From NCBI RefSeq assembly GCF_014839835.1, contig NC_071646.1, forward strand, positions 2,294,001 to 2,358,000: a DNA stretch of 64,000 bases. The letters run 5' to 3'. A model generated the notes under the pieces. The model saw only the letters and a program-made list of their open reading frames with translations, was not told the DNA's origin and did not search any database. The stretch comes from Dryobates pubescens. Its lineage: Eukaryota > Chordata > Aves > Piciformes > Picidae. Of this stretch, positions 24,959-36,790 are shown piece after piece; the first letter of the stretch is position 1, and each line of letters begins with the position of its first letter. Both the position numbers and the translations under genes were made by a program.

Positions 24959-27929
24959 TAGACTGAACTCTGCCTCACCCTCTCACCACACACCCTCTTC
25001 CCTCTCCCTTTCACACCTCTGGTGTGAGCTGGGCTCACAAGGCAGGCAGGAGGACAGGGAGGTTTCTGCTGTCAGGTATTTCAAAAGGCTCTTGTATAAT
25101 TCACCTCTGCTCTTGGGCACAGATCAGCCCAGCAGATCCACCCCTGCTTCTTCACTCTCCCCAACCTCTTGGCATCAGGGACAGGTCAGGACCAAGCCTG
25201 GCTGATGTGCCACACCACAGGACCCCCCAGCAGGTTCATTGTTGGTATCTTCAGGCTGGGCTCTTCTGCTGGGCACAGCTTTCTGCTCCCAGTTAAAATC
25301 CCTCTGATCCAATTTAGTTTTGTTTTACCTTTGGCTCTGGATCGCCTTGAGGCTCACCTACAGCTTGCAGTAGTCAAACCAGCTCTATAGCCTCAAGTTC
25401 CTGGCACAAGTCTAGTAGAGAAAGCACCTTTCCTGGTAATCCAGGCAGTCTGGGGAAGAGGAAGAGGCAGAAGCAGGGAAGCAGTGGCTGCATTTCAGGT
25501 GCTGAGCTCAATGCACACAACATTTGGCCATGGGGTTTAACTTTGTCTTCACCTCTGTCCTTTGGCTATAGAAGAGGCTGATGCTAGGAGGGCATGTGCT
25601 GAAAAATATCCCAGTCCCAAAACAGCCTTAAGCCTCAGAAAAGGCAAAACTCCAGAGTCCATAAGACTCACTCAAAACTGAGCCGTTTCAATCCACTTTC
25701 CACCTCCAGCCCATCGTGGTGACTGGTAGGATAAAAGCTAGAGAGAAAGGAGAGGGTGAAGGAGGTAGAGAACTGCTGGGAGGTGCTAACTGCCCCTGGT
25801 GAGCTCCAGAAAGACCTTGTGCCATGGGGACAGCGAGGAAACATCTCTGCTGCCCTCCAGCTCCCACTTCCTTGTGCCCAGCCTCGGCTCCAACATCTCC
25901 CATCAGGAGCAGCCATCCCCTTCCTCCTCCTCTTGCCCTTTTGCCATGAGCAGGCATTGCAGCAATGTTTTCTCTCTCTCTCTCTCTCTTTTTTCTTGTT
26001 GTTTAGATCAAATATTTGGCCTGTGAAATAGGTGATTTCCAGGAGGCAGATGGCCCTTTGCTTGCTGTGAGCGAGCCAGCCCAGCGCAGGCAGCGGGGCA
26101 GGAGCCCTGCTCGGTGCTCTTGTTCCCCTGCGCCGCTGGGCCGGTGCCAATGTTTGATGTACCACTTCACAGGAGTTTCTAACCAAACTAGCTCTGCACT
26201 TGGTAACCAGAATAATAATAACAAGGTCTGCAGGCATCTGCCAGCTCCTGAGAGTGAAGCCCAAGTGTTGGGCTGGAAGGGTGTTTGGTAAGTGAAACGC
26301 TCGGCTCCTGCTCCTTTTTAACGCCGCTGCAAACGCAGCAAATGCCACGGGGAGAGGGGAGCTTGCTCGGCCTGGGCACTGGGGTAAAGGAGCCTGCATC
26401 TGGCTCATTCTTCCCAGGATTTGTTTGGTGAACCCCCCTGTTCTCAACCCCACCCAAACTCTCCTGTGGCTGCATCCAGGGCTGTACCTGGGCAGGGCTG
26501 GTGGGGGGAGGCAGTGGATGCGTGGCCTGAGGTGCTGCCTTCTGGGCTGCAGACTTGGCCCCATCATCACCACCCTCCAAAAGCCACCAGCTCCCCTGCC
26601 CTGCAGACCCCAGAGGTGTCACCTTGATCCCAGTGGTGTCTGGGCAGAGAGCAGTGCCTGAGCTTAATGACATCCAAAGTGGGGGGTCCAGACTCCCCAC
26701 CAGCCCTTTGCTGCTCCCTCAGCGCTGGGGTGAGGAGGAGGGGAGGTTGGGACGCTTGCTTAAAAGAAAGAGAAGAGAAACTTGGGGCATCCCTCTGCTC
26801 TCCACACACCTCTGACACAGACCTTGCTGGCCCTCCTCCTTTGAGGAGCAGGGGAGCAGTGCAAATCCCAGGGAATTAAAAAGTCTGCAGACTGCAGCAT
26901 TCCTGCACTGCCTGTGCACACTTATCCGGGGGGATGCCTGCTGCGAGCTCGCTCCTGCACATGCTCCTCACCCCTCTGGAGAGGGAAAAACACCTCTGGG
27001 GTCACCCAGTCCATCCTCCCCCAGAGGTAGAGGATGGGACAGCATTTCTTTACTGGAAATCTCTGACCTGGGGCAGAAATAACTTGCTTGTGGCCAGCCA
27101 CGAATGTCACACCAAGGACTTATCTTCAAGGGGAGGAAGGACAGGTCCCCAGCTGAAGTTTTCATCTTGCTTACAAATAAGGTGTGGGCAAGTTTTTATC
27201 AGGGAGGAGCAGCAAGCATCCCAGCTGCATGGGCAGCAGTTTGCTGCCACAGGGCAGGCTGATGGAAAGATTTTCTCTTCAGATATATGAGGGAGCCCAA
27301 ACTGGACCTGAACATCCCACGAAATGGCTCTGGGAGCAGCTGGAGAGCCTGCAGCCGGTCTGACAGCTCTCAGCCTGGGAGCACTTCCCATTCCCAGCTT
27401 TAAAATGCCCTCCTAAGGTGATTGCATGCCCACAGCCCTGCATCCATTGCCCAGGGCCTCCTTGGGGGGGCAAAGACCCCTTGCCTAGGTCAGATCCCTG
27501 GGCACAAGCAGCGCTCCTCGACCGCTGCCTGCAGGCACTGAGCTCTGCATCCTTTCTCCCTGCGAGTGCAAAGCTGCATTTGGGGCAAGGACCACTTTCC
27601 ACAGGCCCACGCAGAGAAAGTTCTGAGCAGCAGAAAAGAATCCAGAAAGAAGAGGGTTGCCTCTCCTAGAGCAGGCAAACCCAAATCCCCCCACCCCAAC
27701 CTTCCCCCCCCCTCCCCCCAGGTCTCAGCAGGAGCCAGCCAGGATAAGATGGCAGGATTTATTCTAGCAATACCTAATTCACATCTTTGGCTCTTCCACC
27801 CTCTCTTCATAAATCAAGCTCTTGGATCACTGCTGTTGCTAATTCCTGAGTAAATCTGCTGCCATAAATCCACACCCCCCTCCCCTCTTTTTCCCCCCCC
27901 CTCCTTTTATTTTTCTGGGGTTTTATTGC
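24959..27929. other. Intergenic, no gene recognised
   Basis: Mostly unique sequence with a short (CT)n near 25972-25992. Minus-strand open frames of up to about 300 codons (25668-26573) have no recognisable domain and no exon-like structure. Confidence 0.45.
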
Positions 27930-28030
27930 AAAAAGGAGGCAGGAAAAAAAAGAAGGGGGGGGGGGGAGAGGGGGGAAAAAAAAGACGGGGGGGGGAGAGG
28001 GGGGGAAAAAATGGGGGGAAAAAGAGAGAA
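27930..28030 (+). repeat. G-run-rich purine tract
   Basis: Almost pure A/G with five G-runs of 6-13 bases separated by short A or GAGA spacers. It could form G-quadruplexes and sits just left of a CpG-rich block. Confidence 0.85.
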
Positions 28031-28074
28031 GTTCTTCAAATACTGAAACACACCCAGTGGCTGTGCAACCGGAG

Positions 28075-28730
28075 TGTAAATCCCCCACGCCCACCCAGAC
28101 AAAGAGCACGATTGTTGGAGCCGGGTTACCTGCGCCTGGCCGGGCGGAGGAAGGGCCGGATTCTGCCGGGGGAGCAGCGGGCAGCGGCGGCAGATGTGGC
28201 AAGGAAAGAGCCCAAGCAGCGGAGAGGTGCTGCGAGAGGAGGTGTGCAGAGGTCTGTGCTCAAATAAGCCAAGTGAGTCATTTATAAATCACCTCAGTCA
28301 AGGGGACCGAGGGCCGTGCTCGGCGCCTGATTGGCTTGCAGCAGGTAATTGCCAGCGAGTACACCCAGGCTGAGCCCAGGAGATAGCCGGGGGAGATAAG
28401 GAGAGATCTGAAGAGGGACAAGGGCTGGTTTTTTGGATGTCGTGTCCCCCCCCCCACCTCTTCCCGCTCGGGTCTGGGCTGTTTGATCACCTTTGCAGGA
28501 CCCTCCGTGCTCCCGGTGACAATAGCTCATATTCACCCTCACCCCTCCCTCGCCTTGCCCGGCACCCGGGCCAGCAGAAGATGCTTTTGTTGGCCTGGGC
28601 CAGCTTCCCGGCGCGGCTGGGCTGTGTCTCCCCTGCCTTTGAGCTCCGGCTGCCTCCCCGCCTCGGCAGGGGACAATGGTGAGCTTTGTGCCAGCGCCGG
28701 ACCCCTCCGCTGGGGCTTTGAAGGTGCGAT
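28075..28730. promoter_or_regulatory. Orphan CpG-rich block, possible promoter or enhancer
   Basis: CpG density is clearly higher than in the surroundings. It contains a GATTGG/CCAAT box (about 28330) and TTTATAAATC (about 28280). No coding exon is attached. It could hold the noncoding first exon of SLC26A9, about 8 kb from its start codon, but this is only a possibility. Confidence 0.35.
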
Positions 28731-28850
28731 TGGCAGGGGAGAGAGGGTCCTGCCTTATTGCCAGGTTCAAAGGGATGAGAAGGGTGGGAAAGAGGAGAAG
28801 CCCTCGCTGCCCATCCAGGCTCTGTCGTCCTGTGTGGAGAGGAGGCGGCA

Positions 28851-29342
28851 ACCCTCAGTGGAAGCCCTCAGTGATGGAAGCCCTCAGTAGAAGCCCTCAG
28901 TAGAAGCTCTCAGTGATGAAAACCCTCAGTAGAAGCCCTCAGTGATGGAAACCCTCAGTAGAAGCCCTCAGTAGAAGCTCTCAGTGATGAAAACCCTCAG
29001 TAGAAGCCCTCAGTAGAAGCTCTCAGTGATGGAAACCCTCAGTAGAAGCTCTCAGTAGAAGCCCTCAGTGATGGAAACCCTCAGTAGAAGCTCTCAGTGA
29101 TGGAAGCCCTCAGTAGAAGGCCTCAGTGGTGGAAACCCTCAGTTGAAGCTCTCAGTAAAAGCCCTCAGTGATGGAAGCCCTCAGTAGAAGCCCTCAGTGA
29201 TGAAAACCCTCAGTAGAAGCTCTCAGTAGAAGCCCTCAGTGATGGAAACCCTCAGGAGAAGCCCTCAGTGGTGGAAACCCTCAGTCGAAGCCTTCAGTGG
29301 TGGAAGCTCTCAGTAGAAGCCTTCAGTGGAAGCCCTCAGCAG
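28851..29342 (+). repeat. Minisatellite of 13-15-bp units
   Basis: More than 30 units of AGCCCTCAGTAGA, AACCCTCAGTGATGGA and close variants in mixed order, suggesting higher-order duplication. Confidence 0.95.
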
Positions 29343-29921
29343 TGCAGAGATGTGCCAGTGTGGTTCAGGATGGACACTCTGCCATCAGCCTTGCAGGGAC
29401 AGTCCCCAGGCAGGAGCCACACCTGTGCCACCTGCTCCTCTGCAGCAGGGTCTGACAAGTTCTTCAGCTGCCCCTGGCAGTGGATGGGGATGCAGAGGGA
29501 AGGTGATGGGATGGGCCACAGCGGGAGCTGCAGGCTTGGGAGTCACCTTCAGAGCTACTTATGAACCTCCTGACCTGGGAATTTGCTGATGCCTTGCAAA
29601 GCAGAGTGTCTGGAGCTGGAAAGGGCACTGGAGTGGGCAGGGAGCGGCCAGCTCAGGCTGGAGAAAGGGGAAAGAGTTTGTTCCCTCCTGCCATCGTGTC
29701 ACCAACCCACGCTGGCACCACTGTGCCAAGCCCTGTCTGGGATCATGGTCTAGACTTCTAGAGGGATCTGAGAGTGCAGGAGCCAGGTGCCAGTCAGAGG
29801 TGATGGGTTGGACAGGGACATCAGCAGGGGACACCCCCAAAGGAACAGGGGGCTGGTATTTGCTGTGGAAGAAACTGATCTTCCATGGTCCCAGCCCCAA
29901 GGACATCTCAGCATGACCTCA
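29343..29921. other. Intergenic, nothing recognised
   Basis: Unique sequence with no identified feature. Confidence 0.45.
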
Positions 29922-30085
29922 GAGTAGTTGTGGATGCTCCCTCCCTGGAGGTGTTCAAGGCCAGGCTGGATGAGGCCTTGAGCAGCCTGGGCTGGTGGGA
30001 GGTGCCCCTGCCCATGGCAGGGAGGCCGGAACTGGATGATCTCTAAGGTCCCTTCCAACCCAACCCATTCTATGAATCTGTGATG
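29922..30085 (+). repeat. CR1 3' end
   Basis: GTTGTGGATGCTCCCTCCCT through CTGGATGATCTCTAAGGTCC and the tail CATTCTATGAATCTGTGATG. Confidence 0.92.
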
Positions 30086-30704
30086 GCTCTGCTGCTCTCC
30101 CTGCTCCAGGCTCAGTCCCAAAATGCAGACACAGGGTGGTTGGGATGTGCTGGCACCATGAGGGCTGGTTGGCCTCTTTGTGGGAAAAATGTTGGGAAAA
30201 GGGCGAAGGGGAGAGAGGAGGCAGAGCACAGGCAGCGAGAGAAGAAAAGAGGAACGTGGCTGGGGTGGGAGGAAGGGAGAAGGCAAAGCTGTGGCCTTTG
30301 CTTGCTCCCAGGGGCTGTCAGAACAGAAATCTCTGGTACCTTGTGCATGCAGAAGGGATCAGTGTTTACTGCCAAGAAACTTCATCTTCTGGGAATCAAT
30401 CACTGCGCCCGGAGCATGCCAAAGGAACACCCTGCCGGAGGGTGCCAGGGGAAAGGGGGCTGATTCATTGCCCTCTGACAGACAGAGGTAATCATTGCCA
30501 AGCAGTTATCCTGTAAATATCATTAATAACCCCTATCAAGTGTTTCTGTGGAGAACAGCCTGATAGGCAGCGAGCCCTTTGAGACGGGAACGCGTGACAC
30601 GGCAGCGGCACCGCCAGCAGCTGCCCACGGCCGCCCACAGCACCGGCACCCACAGCTGCCAGCCTCAGGGGGGTGCTTTCAGGGCAAAAAATAACAGAAG
30701 CAGA

Positions 30705-31195
30705 GGAATCACAGAATCAGAGAGTCATAGATTCATGGACTGAGAGATTCAGAGAATCAGAGAATCATGGAGTCATAGTCACGGAATCAGAGAATCAGAG
30801 ACACAGAAATCATAGAATCAGAGATCATAGGCACAGAATCATTAGGATAGGATAGGATAGGATAGGATAGGATAGAATGGAATAGAATAGGATAGGATAG
30901 GATAGGATAGGATAGGATAGGATAGGATAGGATAGGATAGGATAGGATAGGATAGGATAGAATGGAATAGGATAGGATAGGATAGGATAGGATAGGATAG
31001 GATAGGATAGGATAGAATGGAATGGAATGGAATGGAATAGAATAGAATAGGATTGAATTGAATGGAATGGAAAGGAATGGAATGGAATGGAATGGAATGG
31101 AATGGAATAGAATAGAATAGAATAGAATAGAATAGAATAGAATAGAATAGAATAGAATAGAATTGAATAGAATTGAATTGAATTGAATTGAATTG
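30705..31195. repeat. Expanded CR1 tail: octamer run, then pentanucleotide microsatellite
   Basis: 30705-30840 is degenerate AATCAGAG/AATCATAG. 30842-31195 is (GGATA)n changing through (GGAAT)n and (GAATA)n to (GAATT)n. It leads directly into the reverse-oriented CR1 at 31196. Confidence 0.95.
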
Positions 31196-31480
31196 AATGA
31201 ACCAGGTTGGAAGAGACCTTCAAGATCGTCGAGTCCAACCTATCACCCAACACCACCTAATCAACCAAACCATGGCACCAAGCACCCCCATCAAGTCTCC
31301 TCCTAAACACCTCCAGGGATGGTGACTCCACCACCTCCCTGGGCAGCCCATTCCAATGGGCAATCACTCTCTCTGTGAAGAATTTCTTCATAACATCCAG
31401 TGTGAACCTCCCCTGGTGCAGCTTGAGACTGTGTCCTCTTCTTCTGGTGCTGCTTGCCTGGGAGAAGAGACCAGCCCCAG
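31196..31480 (-). repeat. CR1 3' end
   Basis: GAATGAACCAGGTTGGAAGA through TGGCACCAAGCACCCCCATC to GGTGCTGCTTGCCTGGGAGA in reverse orientation. Confidence 0.94.
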
Positions 31481-31484
31481 AATC

Positions 31485-31742
31485 AGAGAATCACAGAATC
31501 ATGGAATCATAGTCACAGAATCAGAGAATCAGAGTCACAGAATCAAAGAATCAGAGAATCAGAGGATCAGAGTCACAGAATCAGAGTCACAGAATCAGAG
31601 TCATAGAGTCACAGAATCAGGGAATCATTAAATCACAGATCTGTATTCTCACAGGATCACAGATTCACAGACTCCTAGATTGGTTTGGGTTGAAAGAGGA
31701 CCTCAAAGATTGCCTAATTCAGCCCCCCCCCCCCCCCCCCCC
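31485..31742 (-). repeat. CR1 octamer tail and terminal fragment ending in poly-C
   Basis: A degenerate AATCAGAG/AATCACAG run (31485-31660), then GATTGGTTTGGGTTGAAAGA and a 20-base C run at 31723-31742. Confidence 0.85.
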
Positions 31743-32069
31743 AGCCACTGGCACAGACACCTCCCTCTAAAGCAGGCTTCCCAAGCACCATCTCTGCTGT
31801 AGAGGTGATGCTGGCACTGCTGACCCACCTGGGCAATCAGCTAAATGCTAATGTCTCTACCTCTGGATTTGTTCCAAACCTCCCTGCCCTTCATCCTGTG
31901 CCACCTGCTCTGGGTCACCCTGCTCTGGATGATCTCCAGAGGTCACTTCCGTGCTAAAGGGACTTTGTTTTTTGGCCATCACTGAACTGGCATTTTCCTA
32001 GAGGAGTTCCACCAGTGGAAAAGGTTTGTTTTCCCCCCTCACTGACATCCCAGAGCTGTGGAGCTGGAG

Positions 32070-32252
32070 ATGTCAGTGAGGTTTGGTCTCTTCTCCCTAC
32101 TGCCAGGTGATAGGATGAGAGGAAGTGGCCTGAAATTGTGCCAGGGGAGGGTTAGGTTGGAGATTAGGAAGAACTTCTGGACTGCAGGAGTGGTCAGGGA
32201 TTGGAACAGGCTGCCCAGGGAGGTGGTGGAGTCACCATCCCTGGAGGGGATG
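32070..32252 (+). repeat. CR1 internal fragment
   Basis: GGTCTCTTCTCCCTACTGCC through GGAACAGGCTGCCCAGGGAG to CATCCCTGGAGG, with the 3' end missing. Confidence 0.88.
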
Positions 32253-34214
32253 ACCTACATGAGACCTTCAGGCTCGCTCTGTCCTCTTCAGACCCTGGTG
32301 TCCCTTGTGCCCAGCCAGGGCTCACCAATGGTTCCTGCTGCACAGGGACTGCTGAGCTCTTTCTAGGGCAAGAGCTGCTATTCCAAAGTCCTAGTGGGTG
32401 TGATCAGGGAGCAGTAAGGTCTTGCCCTGTGGGAAAACCAGCCCCATTCAGCCACTGATGGTCCTCTGGCATTTCTTGCCCTGCTGGTCAAATTCCAGCT
32501 TGAGGAGCTATCAATCTAATTTGGATTCTGCCTCCTCCTGCTTCAGCTCAGCTCAGCTCACCACAGGTCACCCAGGCCGCTCTGCTGGGTTGTGTCCCAA
32601 CCAGGATGATGTGCAGCATGCAGTGCTCCATCCGGGGAGCTGCCTGCTTGGAATGCCAGGAGATCAAAAGACACCCCAGGGACTCCTCTGGGTCAAGCCC
32701 AGAGCCCTGGGTGCAGGGACTGCTGAGCTCTTTATCTCCTGCTCTGATAAGAGCATTCCAAGTGACGGAGTGTGTGGATTTATTTGCAGGTGATTAATAT
32801 TAGCAGCTATATGGCACTTAATGAGGGCAATAATTCAGTGGTAATGTACTGATAGAAATGATGAGAGAGCTTCCTTGCAACCCCAGGGTTGGAGTCAGTG
32901 GGGAGAGGCACCACTTCCCCCTGTGTGGAGGGAGCTGGTTCCTGGGAGCTCTGCTGGTGGTGGAGCTTTGGGGCAGCCTCCATCCCTCCTTGCAGCTGGA
33001 GATGCTGCTCTCCTGGAGAGTTTTGCCAAGGAAACAGGACCTGTGTGGCCACAGGCTGGGCAGGAGCCAGGGTCTGGGATGGAGATGCTGCAGGTGGAGC
33101 AGAGCAGCCTTGTGCTGCTTCCAGGGGGATCTGGGAGGTGTTGGAGGGCTGTTGCTGCACGTGGCTGATGTGTCACTCAGGCTGTGACACCTGCACAGGG
33201 GACATCCAATGCTGGATGGAGTTGTCCTTCATCCCTGTCTTCCCTGTCTGTCCTTTCAGGAGCTTTTGGGATCAGCATCAGCCAGATGGGAGAGCAGAGA
33301 TTGGGCTGCCAACTCCTGCAGGAATAAGGTGGCTGTGGCTGGAGCAGGGTGTTGGACATGCCCAGTGCTGTAGGATGCTCTGGCTGTGGACATGCCCAGT
33401 GCTGTAGGATGCTCTGGCTGCAAGCAGAGGGTGACCAGGGCTTGGTGACCACCAAGTGCAGTGAGCAGTGTCACCCTTGTGTCACCACACAGAGCCTGGC
33501 TGGAGCAGTGAGGTTCCCAGGGCTGGTTATCACCAGGAATGCAGCTCCTGGCCCAGGCAGGACGTTGTGCTCTTGCTGGCAGACGTGGCCAAGCCACTGG
33601 CTCCATGGTGCCAGGTGATGGAGACACCAGGCTGGCTTGAAAGGGAGCCGACGGCTTCTAATGCTCCCCAAACTTCCCCCTTGGCTGCAGGGACAGGCAG
33701 TTGGTCTCCCCAGCTGGCACAGGGGTCAGTGGCTTTATCCAGGGAGGAATGAGGAACTCCATGTCCTAAAGGGAGACAAGGGGATTATTTACAGCCCCAA
33801 AAGAGAGGGTGGAATGCAGAAAGGCATCGGGAGGTTCAAAGCTGCCCCTGTGGCTCAGTGGAGTTTATTTGATGGTGTGAACTTAGAGCTGGGGAGAGGC
33901 TCTGCAGCTTTCTGGTTATCTACCAGAGGGAATTGCTGTGTTCTATCTGCTCATGGGCTTTACAACCTGCCTTAGCCCTGCAGGGACATCTCCAAAGGCA
34001 AGGGAAGGGGAAGTGGCCTCATGAGATCGTGTGCCCTGCACGTATCTGTTGACTAAAGCCTACCCCATCAGTGCTGGCCCTGGTCTTCAAGAGACCTCCT
34101 CATGGGAGAGCCCTGGGCCACAGCAGCAGGGCTGGCAGGAGGAGACCATGCAAGAGCATCCTCAAACTGAAGGTTTGGCAGTGTGAGGACATCATGTCTT
34201 GGGAAACAGAACAT
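32253..34214. other. Intergenic, nothing recognised except a 34-bp duplication
   Basis: Unique sequence. TGGACATGCCCAGTGCTGTA and following bases form a perfect two-copy 34-bp tandem at 33353-33420. Confidence 0.5.
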
Positions 34215-34535
34215 CTGCTGGTTAGAGTCAGCCCCACCGACTCTGCTCTCCCTCTGGAGCACAGCAGTGCTCTGTTGGTTAGAGTCAACCCCATCCACTC
34301 TGCTCTGCCTCTGCAGCACAGCAAGGTCCCAGAGCATGTTCTATTGGTGAGTCAACCCCACCAGCTCTGCTCTCCTTCAGGAGCACAGCAAGGTCCCAGA
34401 GCCCATTCTGCTGGTTAGGGCCAACCCCACCAGTTCTGCTCTCCCTCTGGAGCACAGCAGCGTTCTGTTGGTTAGCGTCAACCCCATCCACTCTGCGCTG
34501 CCTCTGGAGCTCAGCAAGGTCCCAGAGCAAACATC
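34215..34535 (+). repeat. Tandem repeat, five copies of about 57-70 bp
   Basis: Each copy carries GGTTAGAGTCAACCCCATCC, CTCTGCTCTCCCTCTGGAGC and AGCACAGCAAGGTCCCAGAG or a variant. Copies start near 34218, 34275, 34346, 34410 and 34467. Confidence 0.9.
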
Positions 34536-34824
34536 ATCCCCCAAGAAGACCCTGCCCAGCCCAGGGGCAGCCCCTAAAATGCATCATGGAGCACCTGTGG
34601 GCTGTGTGGGGTCAGGTGTTGTGCTGTTTGTCCTCAGCAAAGTGCTGAGGCTGGACGGCGCTCTCCTGACAGCTTCCCAGCTCTGCCTCCCGTGACCTTG
34701 AGCAAGGCCTCTTATCTTGTTTGTAAAATAGGTGCAAGATAGCTGCCTGCTCCAGGGGAGCACTCAGGTGCTCAGCAAGGTCCACCCAGGGCCCAGAAAC
34801 ATCACCAACACCCAGCAGCAGGGC

Positions 34825-35145
34825 AAGAAAGGAGGTTGGAGTGAGGTGGTGGTCGGTCTCTTCTCCCTAGTAACAAGAGAGAGAATGAGAGGAAATGGCC
34901 TCAAGCTGTGCCAGGGGAGGGCTGGGTTTGGTAGTGGGAAAATAGCCTTGACTGCAGGAGTGGTCAGGGGTTGGCACAGGCTGCCCAGGGAGGTGGTGGA
35001 GTCCCCATCCCTGGAGGTGTTCAAGAAATGTGTGGCCATGGCACCTGGGGCCAGGGTTTAATGGCCATGGTGGTGCTGGGCTGCTGGTTGGACTGGGTGA
35101 TCCTAGAGGGCTTCTCCAACTGAAACAGTTCCATGATTCTATGAT
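34825..35145 (+). repeat. CR1 3' end
   Basis: AAAGGAGGTTGGAGTGAGGT through GGTGTTCAAGAAATGTGTGG to the tail TTCCATGATTCTATGA. Confidence 0.93.
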
Positions 35146-35414
35146 AAGAAGCTCCCAGGGGCTGGGTGGGGAGCAGCCCCAGCCCACACCTTCAGTGAAA
35201 AATGCATGGCCTTGCAGCAGCTCCCTGGTGCATGGATCACCCCCGGGGCTGCCATGCCAAGCATCCTGCACGCCTGGAATCTGGGCTCTGCCTCCTTCCA
35301 CCCCCAACTCACTGCTTCCCGCCTTGAGGCTCCTCTGAATGAGGAGAGTCAACCAAAAATGAGGCTTTTTTTGCTTAAACAATTGAATTCCTGTCGAGGG
35401 AGGTTTTCCAGTAT

Positions 35415-35622
35415 GAAAAGAAGAGAAAAGAAAAGGAAAAGAAAGGAAGAGAAGGGAAGAGAAGAGAAGAGAAGAGAAGAGAAGAGAAGAGAAGAGAAGA
35501 GAAGAGAAGAGAAGAGAAGAGAAGAGAAGAGAAGAGGAGAGAAGAGGAGAGAAGAGGAGAAGGAAAGGGAAAGGGAAAGGGAAAGGGAAATGGAAAGGGA
35601 AAGGGAAAGGGAAGAAAAGGAA
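35415..35622 (+). repeat. Homopurine tract (GAAGA)n/(GGGAAA)n
   Basis: About 200 bases with one pyrimidine (near 35591). It starts with GAAAAGAAGAG, becomes (AGAGA)n, then GAAAGGGAAAG. Confidence 0.96.
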
Positions 35623-35699
35623 TCTTTCCCCCCAAAATGTGAGAAGCTGTGTGTAGGAATCAGGTAGAAGCTCAGCCACAGGCAGCTTCTTCCCCCTTT

Positions 35700-35880
35700 G
35701 TGCTGCTCAGGCTGCCCAGGGAGGTGGTGGAGTCCCCAGCTCTGGAGGTGTTCAAGAAACCTGTGGCCTTGGCACCTGGGGCCAGGGTTTAGTGGCCATG
35801 GTGGGGCTGGGTTGCTGGTTGGACTCAGCGACCTCAGAGGACTTTTCCCAACCCAAACAACTCTCTGATTCTGTGGTCCT
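35700..35880 (+). repeat. CR1 3' end
   Basis: CTGCCCAGGGAGGTGGTGGA through GGTTGGACTCAGCGACCTCA to CTCTCTGATTCTGTGG. Confidence 0.92.
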
Positions 35881-36704
35881 GCAAGGTGCTGCACAGCCAG
35901 GGAAGCTGCAGGAGCAGGGAGGTGCAGATGAAAAGTGAACGTGGTCCCTCCTCACTGCCTGCTCTGTGGCCTCGGGCAACTCATTAAGGCCAAACGACTC
36001 CGAGCTCAGTGATGGGAGATAAAGGCCTGCAGTGAACTATCTCATTGTGCAGGGCTCTGAGGTCAGCATCTCCAGAAGCATTCAGGTGTTTGAAGTGGGG
36101 ATGGCTGCGATGGAGGTCCTGTCCCCTCTGGTCAGAGACATCTCCATCCAGGAGGGCTTCGCAGAATGCACATCAACTGCAAGCAAGGCTGGAGAGCCCT
36201 CTGAGCAGAGCACTGCCCTCACCAGCACCCCACAGGACACCGTGGGGCAGCCCCATGCCAGCCTGGCTGGAGCAATCCTGCCCGTCCCAGGAGGCAGCTG
36301 GAGCAGACTGCACTTTGCTGCTGTCCCACGTCTGGTGGGAAGGACGCCCGAGGCTCAGGCTCGCTGCTGACCTCAGCACCACACCTCAGCCCACAGCCCC
36401 TGAGCCTCTCTACGTGCTGCCTCACAGCCCTGTCATGTCCCCCAGCCCCCTTGTGTCCCCCAGGCCAGCTGTGGCCCCCAGCCCTGCCCTCCCAGCCTTG
36501 CTGCTCGCAGCCCCCAGGGCTGGACAGAGCCCCACGTCCTCACATGACCCCAGCCCCAGACACTCCCCCCTGCTGGGACATGGTGACAGAAGGGCTTGGA
36601 GGAGAAGCATCAATATTTGCAGTGAGTAGGTGGATGATAAAGCAGAGGGTGGGAAGGTGGTGTCTGATCTCACCTGGCTGTGCTTCAAGCAGAGGCTAAT
36701 TCAT
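35881..36704. other. Intergenic, nothing recognised
   Basis: Unique, moderately GC-rich sequence. Open frames here do not look like exons. Confidence 0.45.
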
Positions 36705-36790
36705 AGATTCACAGAATGGTTTGAGTTGGAAGGGACCTTAAAGGTTATCCAGTTCCAACCCCCCTCCATGGGCAGGGACACCTGGTTCAG
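36705..36790 (-). repeat. CR1 3' terminal fragment
   Basis: GATTCACAGAATGGTTTGAG then CCCCTCCATGGGCAGGGACA. Confidence 0.88.

Noticed and set aside
24558-25205. Cys/Gln-rich open frames on both strands
   Set aside because: A by-product of the CTGCAGTGC repeat.
25668-26573. Minus-strand open frame of 301 codons
   Set aside because: Low-complexity composition, no domain, and no splice or conservation signals.
28851-29342. Regular short repeats that could suggest a CRISPR array
   Set aside because: Units are contiguous and lack unique spacers. The setting is a vertebrate genome, so this is a minisatellite.
34867-35894. Phe/Leu/Ser- and Arg/Glu/Lys-rich open frames
   Set aside because: They translate the homopurine/homopyrimidine tract at 35415-35622.
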